DNA from: Nitrogeniibacter sp050293885
GTDB taxonomy: Bacteria > Pseudomonadota > Gammaproteobacteria > Burkholderiales > Rhodocyclaceae
Length of the DNA stretch: 64,000 nucleotides
Direction of reading: 5' to 3'
Assembly: GCA_050293885.1 (NCBI GenBank)
Contig: JBNKNO010000009.1
Span: forward strand, 1-64,000
Every line of letters starts with the position of its first letter. The stretch's first letter is position 1. The notes beneath the pieces are model-generated. The model had not been told where the DNA came from, searched no databases, and was given only the letters and a program-made list of their open reading frames with translations. A program made the translations under genes and the position numbers. Positions 26,870 through 35,938 of this stretch are shown here, piece after piece.

Positions 26870-27684
26870 CTCGACACGCCCTCCATCATGGCCTGCGTCA
26901 TGGGCTCGGCCGGCACGTGGAAGGGTACCGGTCCATCGGCCTCGGCATGAATGAACTGATGCACAAACGCGTCTTTCGAGTCGCGAATCTCGTCGGGTGT
27001 GCCCTGCGCCACGATGCGCCCCTCCGAGACGAAATACACGTAATCGACAATATCGAGCGACTCGCTGACGTCGTGGGTCACCATGATCGAGGCCGCCCCC
27101 AACGCGTCGTTGAGCCGGCGGATGAGCTGGCCGATCACCCCCAGCGAAATCGGGTCCAGCCCGGCAAACGGCTCGTCGTACATGATGAGCATGGGATCGA
27201 GTGCGATCGCGCGTGCCAGCGCGACACGACGCGCCATGCCGCCGGAGAGCTCGGACGGCATCAGCGTCTGCGCGCCGCGCAGACCGACCGCCTGCAACTT
27301 CATGAGCACCAGATCGCGCACCATCGATTCGGGCAGATCGGTGTGTTCGCGCATCGGGAAGGCCACATTGTCGAACACCGACATGTCGGTAAACAGCGCG
27401 CCGAACTGGAACAACATGCCCATGCGGCGACGCAGCGCGTACAAGCCCGCCGTATTGAGCGCCCCCAGCGACTTGCCAGCCACCGTCACCTCACCCGATG
27501 ACGCCACGAGCTGCCCCCCGATCAGGCGCAATAGCGTGGTCTTGCCGCATCCGCTGCCGCCCATGATGGCCACCAGTTGCCCACGGTGGATGCGCAGATC
27601 GATGCCGCGCAGGATCTCGCGCTCGCCGTAAGCGAAGCGGACATCGCGCAATTCAACCAGAACGTCGTCTGCTGTCTGACCCAC
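26866..27684 (-). CDS. mlaF: lipid-transport ATPase MlaF
   Basis: This 272-residue ABC ATPase of the Mla system has Walker A GGSGCGKTTLLR, signature ELSGGMARRVALARAI and Walker B LIMYDEPFAGLDPIS. It starts at GTG 27684 behind AGGAGAT. It is the first gene of the mla operon, which runs through bolA to murA and possibly hisGD. It is divergent from the response-regulator gene at 27820. Confidence 0.97.
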   Translation of the reverse strand: MGQTADDVLVELRDVRFAYGEREILRGIDLRIHRGQLVAIMGGSGCGKTTLLRLIGGQLVASSGEVTVAGKSLGALNTAGLYALRRRMGMLFQFGALFTDMSVFDNVAFPMREHTDLPESMVRDLVLMKLQAVGLRGAQTLMPSELSGGMARRVALARAIALDPMLIMYDEPFAGLDPISLGVIGQLIRRLNDALGAASIMVTHDVSESLDIVDYVYFVSEGRIVAQGTPDEIRDSKDAFVHQFIHAEADGPVPFHVPAEPMTQAMMEGVSR

Positions 27685-27819
27685 CCGGATCTCCTGAAAA
27701 CTTGAACGCGCGATTCTACCAGAGCGCCCATTTCATGCCGAAACGATACCGCACTGCATCATGTCCGGAAACACCCCGATTCCGCTACACTGCGCAAGAA
27801 TTCACTGCCAAGAGCGTTC

Positions 27820-29247
27820 ATGCCGAACAAGCCGTCCTTGCTGATCGTCGACGACGATGCGCTGATCGTTGAAACGTTGGGGATGTTGCTCGCGCCGGAC
27901 TTCAAGATCAGCTCGGCGCCGTCGCGCCAGACGGCGATCGAGGTCGTCCGCGCACTGCCGGCACCGCCAGCGCTGGCACTGGTCGATCTGGGCCTGCCGC
28001 CGACGCCGCACCGCCCCGACGAAGGCTTTGCGCTCATTGGCGACCTGCTCGCCCACCACCCGGCCATGCGCATCATCGTGCTCTCGGGCCAGAGCGACAA
28101 CAGCAATGCCCGACGCGCACGCACGCTCGGCGCGCTCGAATTCGTCGCCAAACCCGCCGACCCCGCGCACCTCAAGCGCGTACTCGAACAGGCGCTTAAG
28201 ACCGACGAGGCGCCCCAGCCCGAAGTCCTGATCGGCGACAGCCCCGCCATCGCCGAGGTGCGCTCACGCATCGATCAGTTCGCGAATGCGCCGTTCCCGG
28301 TCCTCATCCAGGGGGAGTCGGGGGCGGGAAAAGAGCGCGTGGCGCAACGCCTGCATGCCTTCAGCGCCCGCCACCAGGGCGCCTTCCTCACACTCAACTG
28401 CGCCGCCATCGCACCCACGCTGATCGAGGCCGCGCTATTCGGTCATACGCGCGGTGCCTTTACCGGCGCCACCGGCCAGCGTGCCGGCTATTTCGAAGAG
28501 GCCAGCAACGGCAGCCTGCTGCTCGACGAGATCGGCGAACTGCCGCTGGAGTTACAACCGAAGTTGTTGCGCGTGCTCGAAAACGGCGAATTTCAACGCG
28601 TGGGCGAGACCAAGACCCGCATCAGCCATGCGCGCGTGCTCGCGGCCACCAACCGCGACCTGCAAACCGAGGTGCGCGCCGGGCGCTTTCGCGCCGACCT
28701 GTATCACCGCCTGTCGGTGTTCAACATCCACGTCCCGCCGCTGCGCGACATGGGTGACGACCGCGTGCAACTCTACCTGCACTTTCGCGACCGCTTTTCC
28801 CGCCAGATGGGGCAGCCACCGTTCACGCTCTCGGACGACGCCCTCGCGCGCTGGCATGCCTACCATTTTCCCGGCAACGTACGCGAGCTGAAGAACATCG
28901 TCATCCGCCTGCAGACCAAGTACCCGGGCAGCGTCGTCAGCGCCGCGGCGCTCGAAGACGAGCTCGACCGCCGGGCACGGCCATCCGCACCACTGGCCAG
29001 CCCACAACCAGCCGAGGACGACAGTCACGAAGCGCGCGTGAGCCGGGCGCTCGAAGCCTTGGCGCGCGCGCCCGATTTCAACCTCGACGCGGCACTGCAC
29101 GAGCAGGAGCGCGCCTATATCGAAGCGGCGCTGCGCATGGCCGGCGGCAACATCAGTCAGGCCGCCCGCCAGCTGGGGGTCAATCGCACCACGCTGTACA
29201 ACCGCATGGATACCCTCGGGCTGCCGCGGGTATCACATGTGCAGTAG
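27820..29247 (+). CDS. sigma-54-dependent response regulator (NtrC family)
   Basis: This 475-residue activator has three domains. A receiver domain has Asp56 in ALVDLGLP as the likely phosphoacceptor and Lys in FVAKPADP. A sigma-54 AAA+ domain has Walker A GESGAGKE at about 166-173 and the sigma-54-contacting GAFTGA at 212-217. A Fis-type helix-turn-helix lies at the C terminus (GNISQAARQLGVNRTTLYNR). It resembles regulators called PrsR in PEP-CTERM systems, but no exosortase gene is nearby. It opens the MSHA-like locus, and the histidine kinase at the far end (42775-44508) is its most likely partner. Its predicted target is the sigma-54 promoter at 44676. Confidence 0.93.
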   Translation: MPNKPSLLIVDDDALIVETLGMLLAPDFKISSAPSRQTAIEVVRALPAPPALALVDLGLPPTPHRPDEGFALIGDLLAHHPAMRIIVLSGQSDNSNARRARTLGALEFVAKPADPAHLKRVLEQALKTDEAPQPEVLIGDSPAIAEVRSRIDQFANAPFPVLIQGESGAGKERVAQRLHAFSARHQGAFLTLNCAAIAPTLIEAALFGHTRGAFTGATGQRAGYFEEASNGSLLLDEIGELPLELQPKLLRVLENGEFQRVGETKTRISHARVLAATNRDLQTEVRAGRFRADLYHRLSVFNIHVPPLRDMGDDRVQLYLHFRDRFSRQMGQPPFTLSDDALARWHAYHFPGNVRELKNIVIRLQTKYPGSVVSAAALEDELDRRARPSAPLASPQPAEDDSHEARVSRALEALARAPDFNLDAALHEQERAYIEAALRMAGGNISQAARQLGVNRTTLYNRMDTLGLPRVSHVQ

Positions 29248-29259
29248 GCCAACGACAGC

Positions 29260-30762
29260 ATGATGTATCTCGACCACTACGGCCTGCGCGAAGCGCCTTT
29301 CCGCCTGACCCCGCTGACGGACTTCTTCTTCCCGGGCGCCAAGCGGGGGGCCACGGTCGAGGCCCTCGTCTACGCGGTGCTTCACGACGAAGGCATCGTC
29401 AAGGTGAGCGGCGAGGTCGGCGCCGGCAAAACCATGCTGTGCCGGGTGCTGATCGAACGCCTGCCGGACACCGCCGACACCGTTTACGTCGCCAACCCCA
29501 CGCTCGAACCCGATGCGCTGCTGCGCACCATCGCCAACGAGCTGGGGCTCTCGCTCCCGTCGACCGACGTGGTCACCACGTTGAGCGCGATTCAGGACGA
29601 CCTGATCGCACGCCATGCTGCCGGCCGGCGCGTCGTGGTGCTCATCGACGAAGCCCACGCCATGCCGGCCGCCTCGCTCGAACAGATCCGTCTGCTCTCG
29701 AACCTCGAAACCGGCCGACACAAGCTGATGCAACTGGTGCTGTTCGGCCAGCCCGAACTCGATACCCTGCTCGATACCCGGGCCATGCGTCCGCTCAAGG
29801 ATCGCATTACCCATCATTTCCGCCTCGACCCGCTCTCGCCCGACGAGGTGTCCGACTATCTCGATTTCCGCATGCGTGCCGCCGGCTACCGCGGCCCGGA
29901 AGTGTTCAGCCCGGCCGCCGCCCGTCGCCTGGCAACGATCGCGACCGGTCTGACCCGCCGGGTCAACGTGCTGGCCGACAAGGCCTTGCTCGCCGCGTTT
30001 ACGCAGAACATGCACGCGGTCAATCCCAGCCATGTGAAGACGGCGGCACGCGACGCGGAATATCTGCCCCGACGCACACGCCGCCCCGGCTGGTTCATCG
30101 TCCCGCTGCTGCTCGTCGTCGTCGCCGTGCTCGCCTGGCAGACGCTCGAACGCAAAGTGCTCACCAAAGCGCCCGCCCCGTTGGCAAAAAAGGCGCCTGC
30201 GCCGGCTCAAGCCCACGCGGTGCTACCGCCTGCCGCCGCCGAGGCGCAGGCAACCGCGCCCGACAACAAGACCGTCGAATCGCAGGCCGCGGCTGCCACC
30301 GCGACACCCGCCAAGGCGCCACAGCAGCCGACGCCTGCCGACATCCCCCTCTCTGACGTGCCACGCACGACCACACCTGCCCGCGCCGCCGAGACATCAA
30401 CCGCCGCCCCGCCTCCCGCCGCGACGGACACGGCCGAACCGGCCTTTCCGCTCACCTCGGCGGCCCTCGACGAACAGGTTCGCTGGATGGCCGCGGCCGC
30501 CGACGAAACCTGGTTCATCCAGTTGCACACCAATCTGGACGCCACGCCCGAGCAACTCGAAGCGCAACTCCAGCGCGCCGCCGGCGCCCTGCCCGACCAG
30601 ACGATCCGCGCCTATTCGGCGCAACTGCCCCAAGGGCACCGCACCGGTGTCATCGTCGGCACTTATGCATCGGAACAGGCCGCACTGGCCGCCTTGCGCG
30701 CACTGCCGATCGACTACCAGCGCCAGGGCGCCTACATTCGTCAGGCAAGGCGACTGCGCTGA
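29260..30762 (+). CDS. mshM: ExeA/MshM-type AAA ATPase with SPOR-like C terminus
   Basis: This is a 500-residue protein. Residues 1-270 are an ExeA/GspA/MshM-type ATPase: MYLDHYGLREAPFRLTP at the start, Walker A GEVGAGKTML at about 51-60 and Walker B VVLIDEAHAMP near 126. A transmembrane helix follows at about 277-294 (WFIVPLLLVVVAVLAW), then an Ala/Pro/Thr-rich periplasmic spacer. The last 90 residues resemble a SPOR peptidoglycan-binding domain (WFIQLHTNLDATPEQLEAQL ... GVIVGTYASEQAALAALRAL). Classical MshM lacks such a tail, whereas ExeA has a different peptidoglycan-binding domain. The likely role is to open the cell wall for secretin assembly. It begins 12 bases after the regulator gene. 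Confidence 0.85.
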   Translation: MMYLDHYGLREAPFRLTPLTDFFFPGAKRGATVEALVYAVLHDEGIVKVSGEVGAGKTMLCRVLIERLPDTADTVYVANPTLEPDALLRTIANELGLSLPSTDVVTTLSAIQDDLIARHAAGRRVVVLIDEAHAMPAASLEQIRLLSNLETGRHKLMQLVLFGQPELDTLLDTRAMRPLKDRITHHFRLDPLSPDEVSDYLDFRMRAAGYRGPEVFSPAAARRLATIATGLTRRVNVLADKALLAAFTQNMHAVNPSHVKTAARDAEYLPRRTRRPGWFIVPLLLVVVAVLAWQTLERKVLTKAPAPLAKKAPAPAQAHAVLPPAAAEAQATAPDNKTVESQAAAATATPAKAPQQPTPADIPLSDVPRTTTPARAAETSTAAPPPAATDTAEPAFPLTSAALDEQVRWMAAAADETWFIQLHTNLDATPEQLEAQLQRAAGALPDQTIRAYSAQLPQGHRTGVIVGTYASEQAALAALRALPIDYQRQGAYIRQARRLR

Positions 30763-30895
30763 GCGCGCACGCGTTGCGGCGCAGACACCCCGTCAGGCAC
30801 GCTGCGAAATCCGCAGGCATGCGTCATCTGCATGAAATGATTGAAGTTCAGACGCAAACGTTTAAGATTGACGCGTTTATGACCCTGACAATCGC

Positions 30896-32572
30896 ATGAA
30901 TCCACGCTTTGCGCTCTTGCTGCTTGTGCCTCTCGTGATACCGGCTTGCGCGATGCTGCCCAAGCCGGAAGAACCCTCCGGGCACCTCAAGTCGGCAGAC
31001 CTTCCGGTCACCCGCGCCGCGGCCAGCGTGCCGATTCCTGCGACGGTGTCACGCAGTTTTGCCCTGCCGCCGCCCAAACCGGTCGCCAAGGCCGAAACCT
31101 ATTCGGTTGTCGTCAATAACGTCGATGTGCGCGAATTGCTGTTTGCGCTGGCGCGCGACGCACGTGTCAATGTGGACGTCCACCCGGGCCTGAGCGGACG
31201 TGTCACGCTCAACGCCATCGACCAGACGCTGCCGCAGTTGCTCAATCGCATCAGTCAGCAAGTCGACATGCGCTACGAGCACAACGGCCCGAATCTGGTG
31301 GTGATGCCGGATACGCCGTATCTGCACACCTACAAGATCGACTACGTGAACGTCAGCCGCAAGACCTCGGGCACGGTATCGACCAATACCCAGATCGCCA
31401 CCAACACGGGCGGCGCCGGCAGCGCGACGCAAGGCGCGAACACCAGCGGCAACGTCTCGAGCACGCGAATCGAAAACGCGTCGAACAACGAATTCTGGGC
31501 GTCGATTGAAGCGAACATCAAGGATCTACTCAAGGAAACCGACAAGATCCTGCCCGCCACCAATGCCGAAGGCGGCGACACGCGCTTCCGCGAAGCGGCT
31601 TCGGTGATCGTCAATCGCGAAAGCGGCATCCTCAATGTGCGCGCCACCTCGCGCCAGCATGCCAAGGTGCGGGACTTCATCAACAAGGTGGTCGCCTCCG
31701 CCCGCCGCCAGGTGATGATCGAGGCCACCATCGTCGAGGTTTCCCTGAACGACAGCTATCAGCAGGGCATCGATTGGGCACGACTGGGTGGCAGCAAGAG
31801 CTGGGGCGTCTCCTCCCCCAGCCTCGGCACCAACGTGGGCAATTCGCTCACCCCGTTCACCATCAGCTATCTGAGCAAGAATCTCGACATCAACATCGAT
31901 CTGCTCGAGGCCTTCGGCACCGTCAAGGTGCTCTCCAGCCCGCGTCTGGCGGTGCTCAACAACCAGACGGCGATGCTCAAGGTGGTCGACGAGTTCGTCT
32001 ACTTCAACGTCAAGGCCGAGACGGTCTCGACCGCCAATGTCGACAGTCGCACCACCTTCACCACCACCCCGCAGTCGGTGTCGGTCGGCATGGTGATGTC
32101 GATCACGCCGCAGGTGGCAGAGACCGGCGAGATCACGCTGAACGTGCGCCCGACCATCTCCAGCATCTCCGACCTGAAGGAAGATCCGAACCCCAATCTG
32201 GCGGCCGCCAACATCAAGAACCTGGTGCCGCAGATCCGTACCCGCGAGATCGAATCGGTGCTGCGCCTGCGCAGTGGCCAGATCGCGGTACTGGGCGGGC
32301 TGATGGAAGACCGCATCGACTACAAGACCGGGCGCATCCCGCTGGTCGGCGCCATCCCGCTGCTTGGCGAAGCCTTCACCAAGCGCGACGATGCCATCCA
32401 GAAAACCGAGCTGGTCATCTTCCTGCGCCCGATCATGGTCGAGGACGGCTTCATGAGCCCGGCGCTGGCCGACCGCCTGCCCGACGACACCTTCTTCTCC
32501 CGCGACCCGGTGCCCGGCAGCCGCAACTTCCCCAGCCGCTCCGGCCTGACCGGATCGCCCGTGTCGCGATGA
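30896..32572 (+). CDS. mshL: MshL-type secretin lipoprotein
   Basis: This 558-residue outer-membrane secretin has a signal peptide ending in a lipobox-like VIPAC (Cys18). The short N-domain is YSVVVNNVDVRELLFALARD. A Ser/Thr/Asn-rich insertion lies near 160-200. The secretin core contains RRQVMIEATIVEVSLNDSYQ and VKVLSSPRLAVLNNQTAMLK, and the C-terminal LRSGQIAVLGGLMEDR. This layout is that of MshL/PilQ-type pores. The 133 bases upstream have room for a promoter, but none is clear. The stop overlaps the mshN start. Confidence 0.94.
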   Translation: MNPRFALLLLVPLVIPACAMLPKPEEPSGHLKSADLPVTRAAASVPIPATVSRSFALPPPKPVAKAETYSVVVNNVDVRELLFALARDARVNVDVHPGLSGRVTLNAIDQTLPQLLNRISQQVDMRYEHNGPNLVVMPDTPYLHTYKIDYVNVSRKTSGTVSTNTQIATNTGGAGSATQGANTSGNVSSTRIENASNNEFWASIEANIKDLLKETDKILPATNAEGGDTRFREAASVIVNRESGILNVRATSRQHAKVRDFINKVVASARRQVMIEATIVEVSLNDSYQQGIDWARLGGSKSWGVSSPSLGTNVGNSLTPFTISYLSKNLDINIDLLEAFGTVKVLSSPRLAVLNNQTAMLKVVDEFVYFNVKAETVSTANVDSRTTFTTTPQSVSVGMVMSITPQVAETGEITLNVRPTISSISDLKEDPNPNLAAANIKNLVPQIRTREIESVLRLRSGQIAVLGGLMEDRIDYKTGRIPLVGAIPLLGEAFTKRDDAIQKTELVIFLRPIMVEDGFMSPALADRLPDDTFFSRDPVPGSRNFPSRSGLTGSPVSR

Positions 32573-33696
32573 GCCTGCTGATCGACGCACTGCGCAAGGC
32601 AGAGCAGGATCGGGAACAAGGCAACGCTCCCACGGGCGATCTGGCGAGTCTTTCGCTCGAACCGATGACGCGCGCGGAAAGCGGCGCCTCACAGGAAGAC
32701 GCCGATACCGACGCCGCCCGTCGGCAAGCGGCGGCCAATCTTTTCGACGTCAAAGACGCCAGCGTCTCGCATGGCCGCCTGACCTGGTTTGCGCTCGCCG
32801 GCGTTGCAGCCGGTGTCGTACTGGCCGCCTATGTCTGGTGGCAGATGCAGCCCAGCGGACTGGCGCTCGCGCCGCAGCCGGCCCAACCGGCGCCAAACCC
32901 GCTGCCACGGCAAGCACCCGACACGCAAATCGCCCAAGCCGCACTCGATCCGCAGCCACCGCCCGAAGCGGAACAGGTGTCACCATTGCCCCCCGAGCGC
33001 CCCGCTCCGGCGCAGGCCCAACGTGGCAGCCTCGGGCATCAACCGGTAGCCGCCGGGCGCCCCGCCCCGCCGCCGCGAGCCAAGACGCCACATCTGACAC
33101 GCACGACGGCGCGCGCGGCCCAGGTTCCGGCCGATCTCGCACGCGCCTATGCCGCCTATTCCGCCGGCCACCTCGCCGAAGCCAGCGCGGCCTACCGCGC
33201 ACATCTGGCGCAAGATCGAAACAGCTCCGACGCCCTCAATGGCATGGGCGCCATCGCCCTGCAGTCAGGTCGCCCCGCCGCCGCCGCGCAATGGTTTCGC
33301 CGCGCCCTGAGCGCCAACCCGGACGACCCGATCGCCCAAGCCGGCCTCGCCAGCGCACACCCTGCCGACCAGCCGATCGAAGACGAAATCCGTTTACGTG
33401 CGCTCGCCGACCGCTCCCCGGATTCCCCGGCCGCGGCGTTCGCGCTCGGCAACGTGCTGGCGCGCCAGCAACGCTGGGCCGAAGCCCAGGAGGCCTATTT
33501 CGCAGCCCACACCGGCGACCCGGGCAACCCGGACTATCTGTTCAATCTGGCCGTCAGCCTCGATCGACTGGCGCAGCCGGCGCTGGCGCGTGACTACTAC
33601 CAGCGCGCGCTCGACGCCGCCCACAAACAACCCGCCGTGTTCGACCCGGCCCCCGCGCGCGCGCGGCTTCAGGCACTCATCGAGGCGACCCGATGA
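32569..33696 (+). CDS. mshN: MshN-like TPR membrane protein
   Basis: This 375-residue protein begins MSLLIDALRKAEQDREQGN, the standard start of MshN/GspB-like proteins. It has a transmembrane helix at about 71-91 (WFALAGVAAGVVLAAYVWW) and a proline-rich linker. TPR repeats run from about 180 (DLARAYAAYSAGHLAEASAA; AQWFRRALSANPDDPIAQAG). It overlaps mshL (ATGA) and mshE (ATGA). It probably supports secretin or pilus assembly in the periplasm. Confidence 0.88.
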   Translation: MSLLIDALRKAEQDREQGNAPTGDLASLSLEPMTRAESGASQEDADTDAARRQAAANLFDVKDASVSHGRLTWFALAGVAAGVVLAAYVWWQMQPSGLALAPQPAQPAPNPLPRQAPDTQIAQAALDPQPPPEAEQVSPLPPERPAPAQAQRGSLGHQPVAAGRPAPPPRAKTPHLTRTTARAAQVPADLARAYAAYSAGHLAEASAAYRAHLAQDRNSSDALNGMGAIALQSGRPAAAAQWFRRALSANPDDPIAQAGLASAHPADQPIEDEIRLRALADRSPDSPAAAFALGNVLARQQRWAEAQEAYFAAHTGDPGNPDYLFNLAVSLDRLAQPALARDYYQRALDAAHKQPAVFDPAPARARLQALIEATR

Positions 33697-35402
33697 ACGC
33701 TCCCTCGCAAGGCCGCGCGCCCCTCGGTCAGACCCTCATCGCCACCGGCATCATCACCGAGGACCAGCTGCGCATCGCGCTGCTGGAGCAAAGTCGTGTC
33801 GACCTGCCGCTCGGGCGCCTGCTGACCAATCTCGGCTTTGTCTCCGAGGCGGCGCTGCGCGACGCGCTGTCGGCCAGCCTGGGCAAGCAAAGTGTCGATC
33901 TGGCCAACGCCATCGCCGACCCGGAGGCACTCGCCCTGGTGCCGCTGGAGCTGGCCAAGCGCCACCGGCTGCTGCCGCTGAGTTTCGACGCCGCGCTCAA
34001 CCGCCTGACCATCGCCATTGCCGACATCAACGACGTGGTGGCGCTCGACAAGCTGCGCGGGCTGCTCGCCGAAGACATCGCCATCGACACCCTGCTGGCC
34101 GGCGACTCGGAAATTGCCCGCGCCATCGACCAGTACTACGGCTACAAGCTGTCGATCGACGGCATCCTGCACGAGATCGAAACCGGCGAGGTCGACTTCC
34201 GCTCACTGGCCAGCACCACCGACGAATACAGCCAGCCGGTGGTCCGCCTCATCGACGCGCTGCTGTCGAACGCCGTCAAGCGCGACGCCTCGGACGTGCA
34301 CTTCGAACCGGAATCGGCCTTCCTGCGCATCCGCTATCGCATCGACGGCATGCTGCGCCAGGTGCGCGCCCTGCACAAAAGCTACTGGCCGGCCATGGCG
34401 GTGCGCATCAAGGTGATGGCGGGGCTCAACATCGCCGAATCGCGCGCCCCGCAGGACGGACGCATTTCGCTCAACATCAGCGGCCGGCAAGTGGATTTTC
34501 GCGTCTCGGCGCAGCCGACCATCCACGGCGAAAACATCGTGTTGCGCGTGCTCGACCGCCACAAGGGCATCGTTCCGCTCGACCAACTCGGCCTGTCGGA
34601 CGTGCAACTCGATCTGCTCAAGCTCATGATCGCCCGGCCCGAGGGCCTGATTCTGGTCACCGGCCCGACCGGCAGCGGCAAGACCACCACGCTGTATTCC
34701 ATCCTCAACCACATCAACGCCGAGGGGCTGAACATCATGACCCTCGAAGATCCAGTGGAATACCCGATGGCGATGATCCGGCAGACCGCGGTGTCCGAGT
34801 CGGCCAAGCTCGATTTCGCCAACGGCGTGCGCGCCATGCTGCGGCAGGACCCGGACATCATCCTGGTCGGCGAAGTACGCGACGCGGACACCGCCAGCAT
34901 GGCGTTTCGCGCATCGATGACCGGCCATCAGGTGTATTCGACGCTGCACACCAACACCGCCATCGGCGCCATCCCGCGCTTGCTGGACCTGGGCATCACA
35001 CCGGAGATCATGACCGGCAACATGATCGGCATCGTCGGCCAGCGGCTGGTGCGCAAGCTGTGCACGCACTGTAAAGAGGCCTACACGCCGGAACCGTGGG
35101 AAGTGCGCCTGCTCGGCCTGTCGCCCGAACGCGGCGCGCCCGAGCTCTACCGAGCGGTCGGCTGTGCGCACTGCGAATTCCAGGGCTATCGCGGACGCAC
35201 CGCGATCATGGAGTTGATGCGCATGGATTCGGACATGGACGAACTGGTCGCCCGCCGCGCCAGCCAACGCGACATCCGCAATGCCGCTCGCGCCAAGGGC
35301 TTCCGCTCACTGGCCGAAGACGGCGTGCGTCGCGTCCTCGACGGCATGACGTCGCTGGACGAACTCACCCGCGTGGTCGACCTGACCGAGCGGATGGCCT
35401 GA
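33693..35402 (+). CDS. mshE: MSHA pilus assembly ATPase MshE
   Basis: This 569-residue GspE/PilB-family extension motor has an N-terminal MshEN-type domain (ALLEQSRVDLPLGRLLTNLG), which in MshE binds c-di-GMP. Walker A is GPTGSGKTTT at about 324-333, Walker B region DPDIILVGEVRD, and a CxxC pair (CTHCK, CAHCEF) binds zinc. Its TGA stop at 35400-35402 lies inside a 5-bp direct repeat that marks the edge of the inserted element downstream. Before that insertion, mshG would have started about 19 bases after this stop. Confidence 0.95.
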   Translation: MNAPSQGRAPLGQTLIATGIITEDQLRIALLEQSRVDLPLGRLLTNLGFVSEAALRDALSASLGKQSVDLANAIADPEALALVPLELAKRHRLLPLSFDAALNRLTIAIADINDVVALDKLRGLLAEDIAIDTLLAGDSEIARAIDQYYGYKLSIDGILHEIETGEVDFRSLASTTDEYSQPVVRLIDALLSNAVKRDASDVHFEPESAFLRIRYRIDGMLRQVRALHKSYWPAMAVRIKVMAGLNIAESRAPQDGRISLNISGRQVDFRVSAQPTIHGENIVLRVLDRHKGIVPLDQLGLSDVQLDLLKLMIARPEGLILVTGPTGSGKTTTLYSILNHINAEGLNIMTLEDPVEYPMAMIRQTAVSESAKLDFANGVRAMLRQDPDIILVGEVRDADTASMAFRASMTGHQVYSTLHTNTAIGAIPRLLDLGITPEIMTGNMIGIVGQRLVRKLCTHCKEAYTPEPWEVRLLGLSPERGAPELYRAVGCAHCEFQGYRGRTAIMELMRMDSDMDELVARRASQRDIRNAARAKGFRSLAEDGVRRVLDGMTSLDELTRVVDLTERMA

Positions 35403-35403
35403 G

Positions 35404-35915
35404 AACGTGTGAAGGAATCGTCGCGAGCGGGTCGAGTGCGAGGCCCAATCTGGCAAACGAGCGATGCGAACAACGAGACATATCAAACAGTAAGGTGCTG
35501 AACGAATGAGAGCGCTTGAACGTGAATGACATACTTGTAGGCAGAGCGTTTCTCGTTGTCTCGTCTGTCATTGCGTTGGTCGCAGGGGCAGTAGTTGATG
35601 TTCAGTTCCCGGGGCGTCACCCCTTGGTTGTCTATTTGCTAAATATCGCCGGGCTTGTCTTTCTCGCTTTTGCGTTCTTTGCACCAAAGCGCTGGTGCAT
35701 ATGGTTGTCAAAGGCCATTCATGAGCTCGGCGCTATTCTTTCCCTTGCTAGCTGGAGGTAGGACTTTGTTGCCAACGCTTTACGATCACATCAAGTCGCC
35801 CTTCGGACTGGGACGCTGCGCTTCGCGCCGCGCCCCATATTGTTTGTCGATAGGCGAGGAGTAAGCGAGTGAGTAACGCAGCAATCGATCCGCGCAGCAG
35901 ATGGATTCACACGTT
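35404..35915. mobile_element. 512-bp TIR-bounded insertion between mshE and mshG with 5-bp target duplication
   Basis: The left end AACGTGTGAA (35404-35413) and the right end TTCACACGTT (35906-35915) are perfect inverted repeats. Further inside the ends remain imperfectly alike over about 35 bases (for example GCGGGTCGAGTGC against GCGGATCGATTGC). The pentamer CTGAG flanks both ends directly (35399-35403 and 35916-35920). Removing the element plus one CTGAG restores a tight mshE-mshG junction. GC content is lower than the surroundings: two 60-base lines inside count 48% and 50%. No transposase is encoded, and the only plausible gene is the small membrane protein at 35522. It is best read as a non-autonomous, MITE-like element carrying cargo. 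The family is not recognised. Confidence 0.75.
35522..35761 (+). CDS. small membrane protein of unknown function, cargo of the inserted element
   Basis: This roughly 79-residue protein runs from GTG 35522 (VNDILVGRAFLVVSSVIALV); a TTG two codons upstream is an alternative start. Two clear transmembrane segments are FLVVSSVIALVAGAVV and VVYLLNIAGLVFLAFAFFA, and a weaker third, IHELGAILSLA, lies near the end. I do not recognise the family. Codon and base use differ from the neighbours, with many A/T third positions. No good ribosome site is obvious, so expression is uncertain. Confidence 0.5.
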   Translation: MNDILVGRAFLVVSSVIALVAGAVVDVQFPGRHPLVVYLLNIAGLVFLAFAFFAPKRWCIWLSKAIHELGAILSLASWR

Positions 35916-35938
35916 CTGAGCAGGGCGCGCCAGTGGTG

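Noticed and set aside
27820..29247. PEP-CTERM/exosortase system, suggested by the PrsR-like regulator and PrsK-like kinase
   Set aside because: No exosortase, PEP-CTERM protein or polysaccharide cluster is present. The neighbours are MSHA-type pilus genes and the sigma-54 promoter precedes a pilin.
35762..35900. attC-like (integron cassette) hairpin after the small ORF of the inserted element
   Set aside because: A GC-rich imperfect hairpin is present and the low-GC orphan gene fits a cassette. However, the required RYYYAAC and GTRRRY-type core sites are not found in the right places, and the TIR plus 5-bp repeat explains the segment better.
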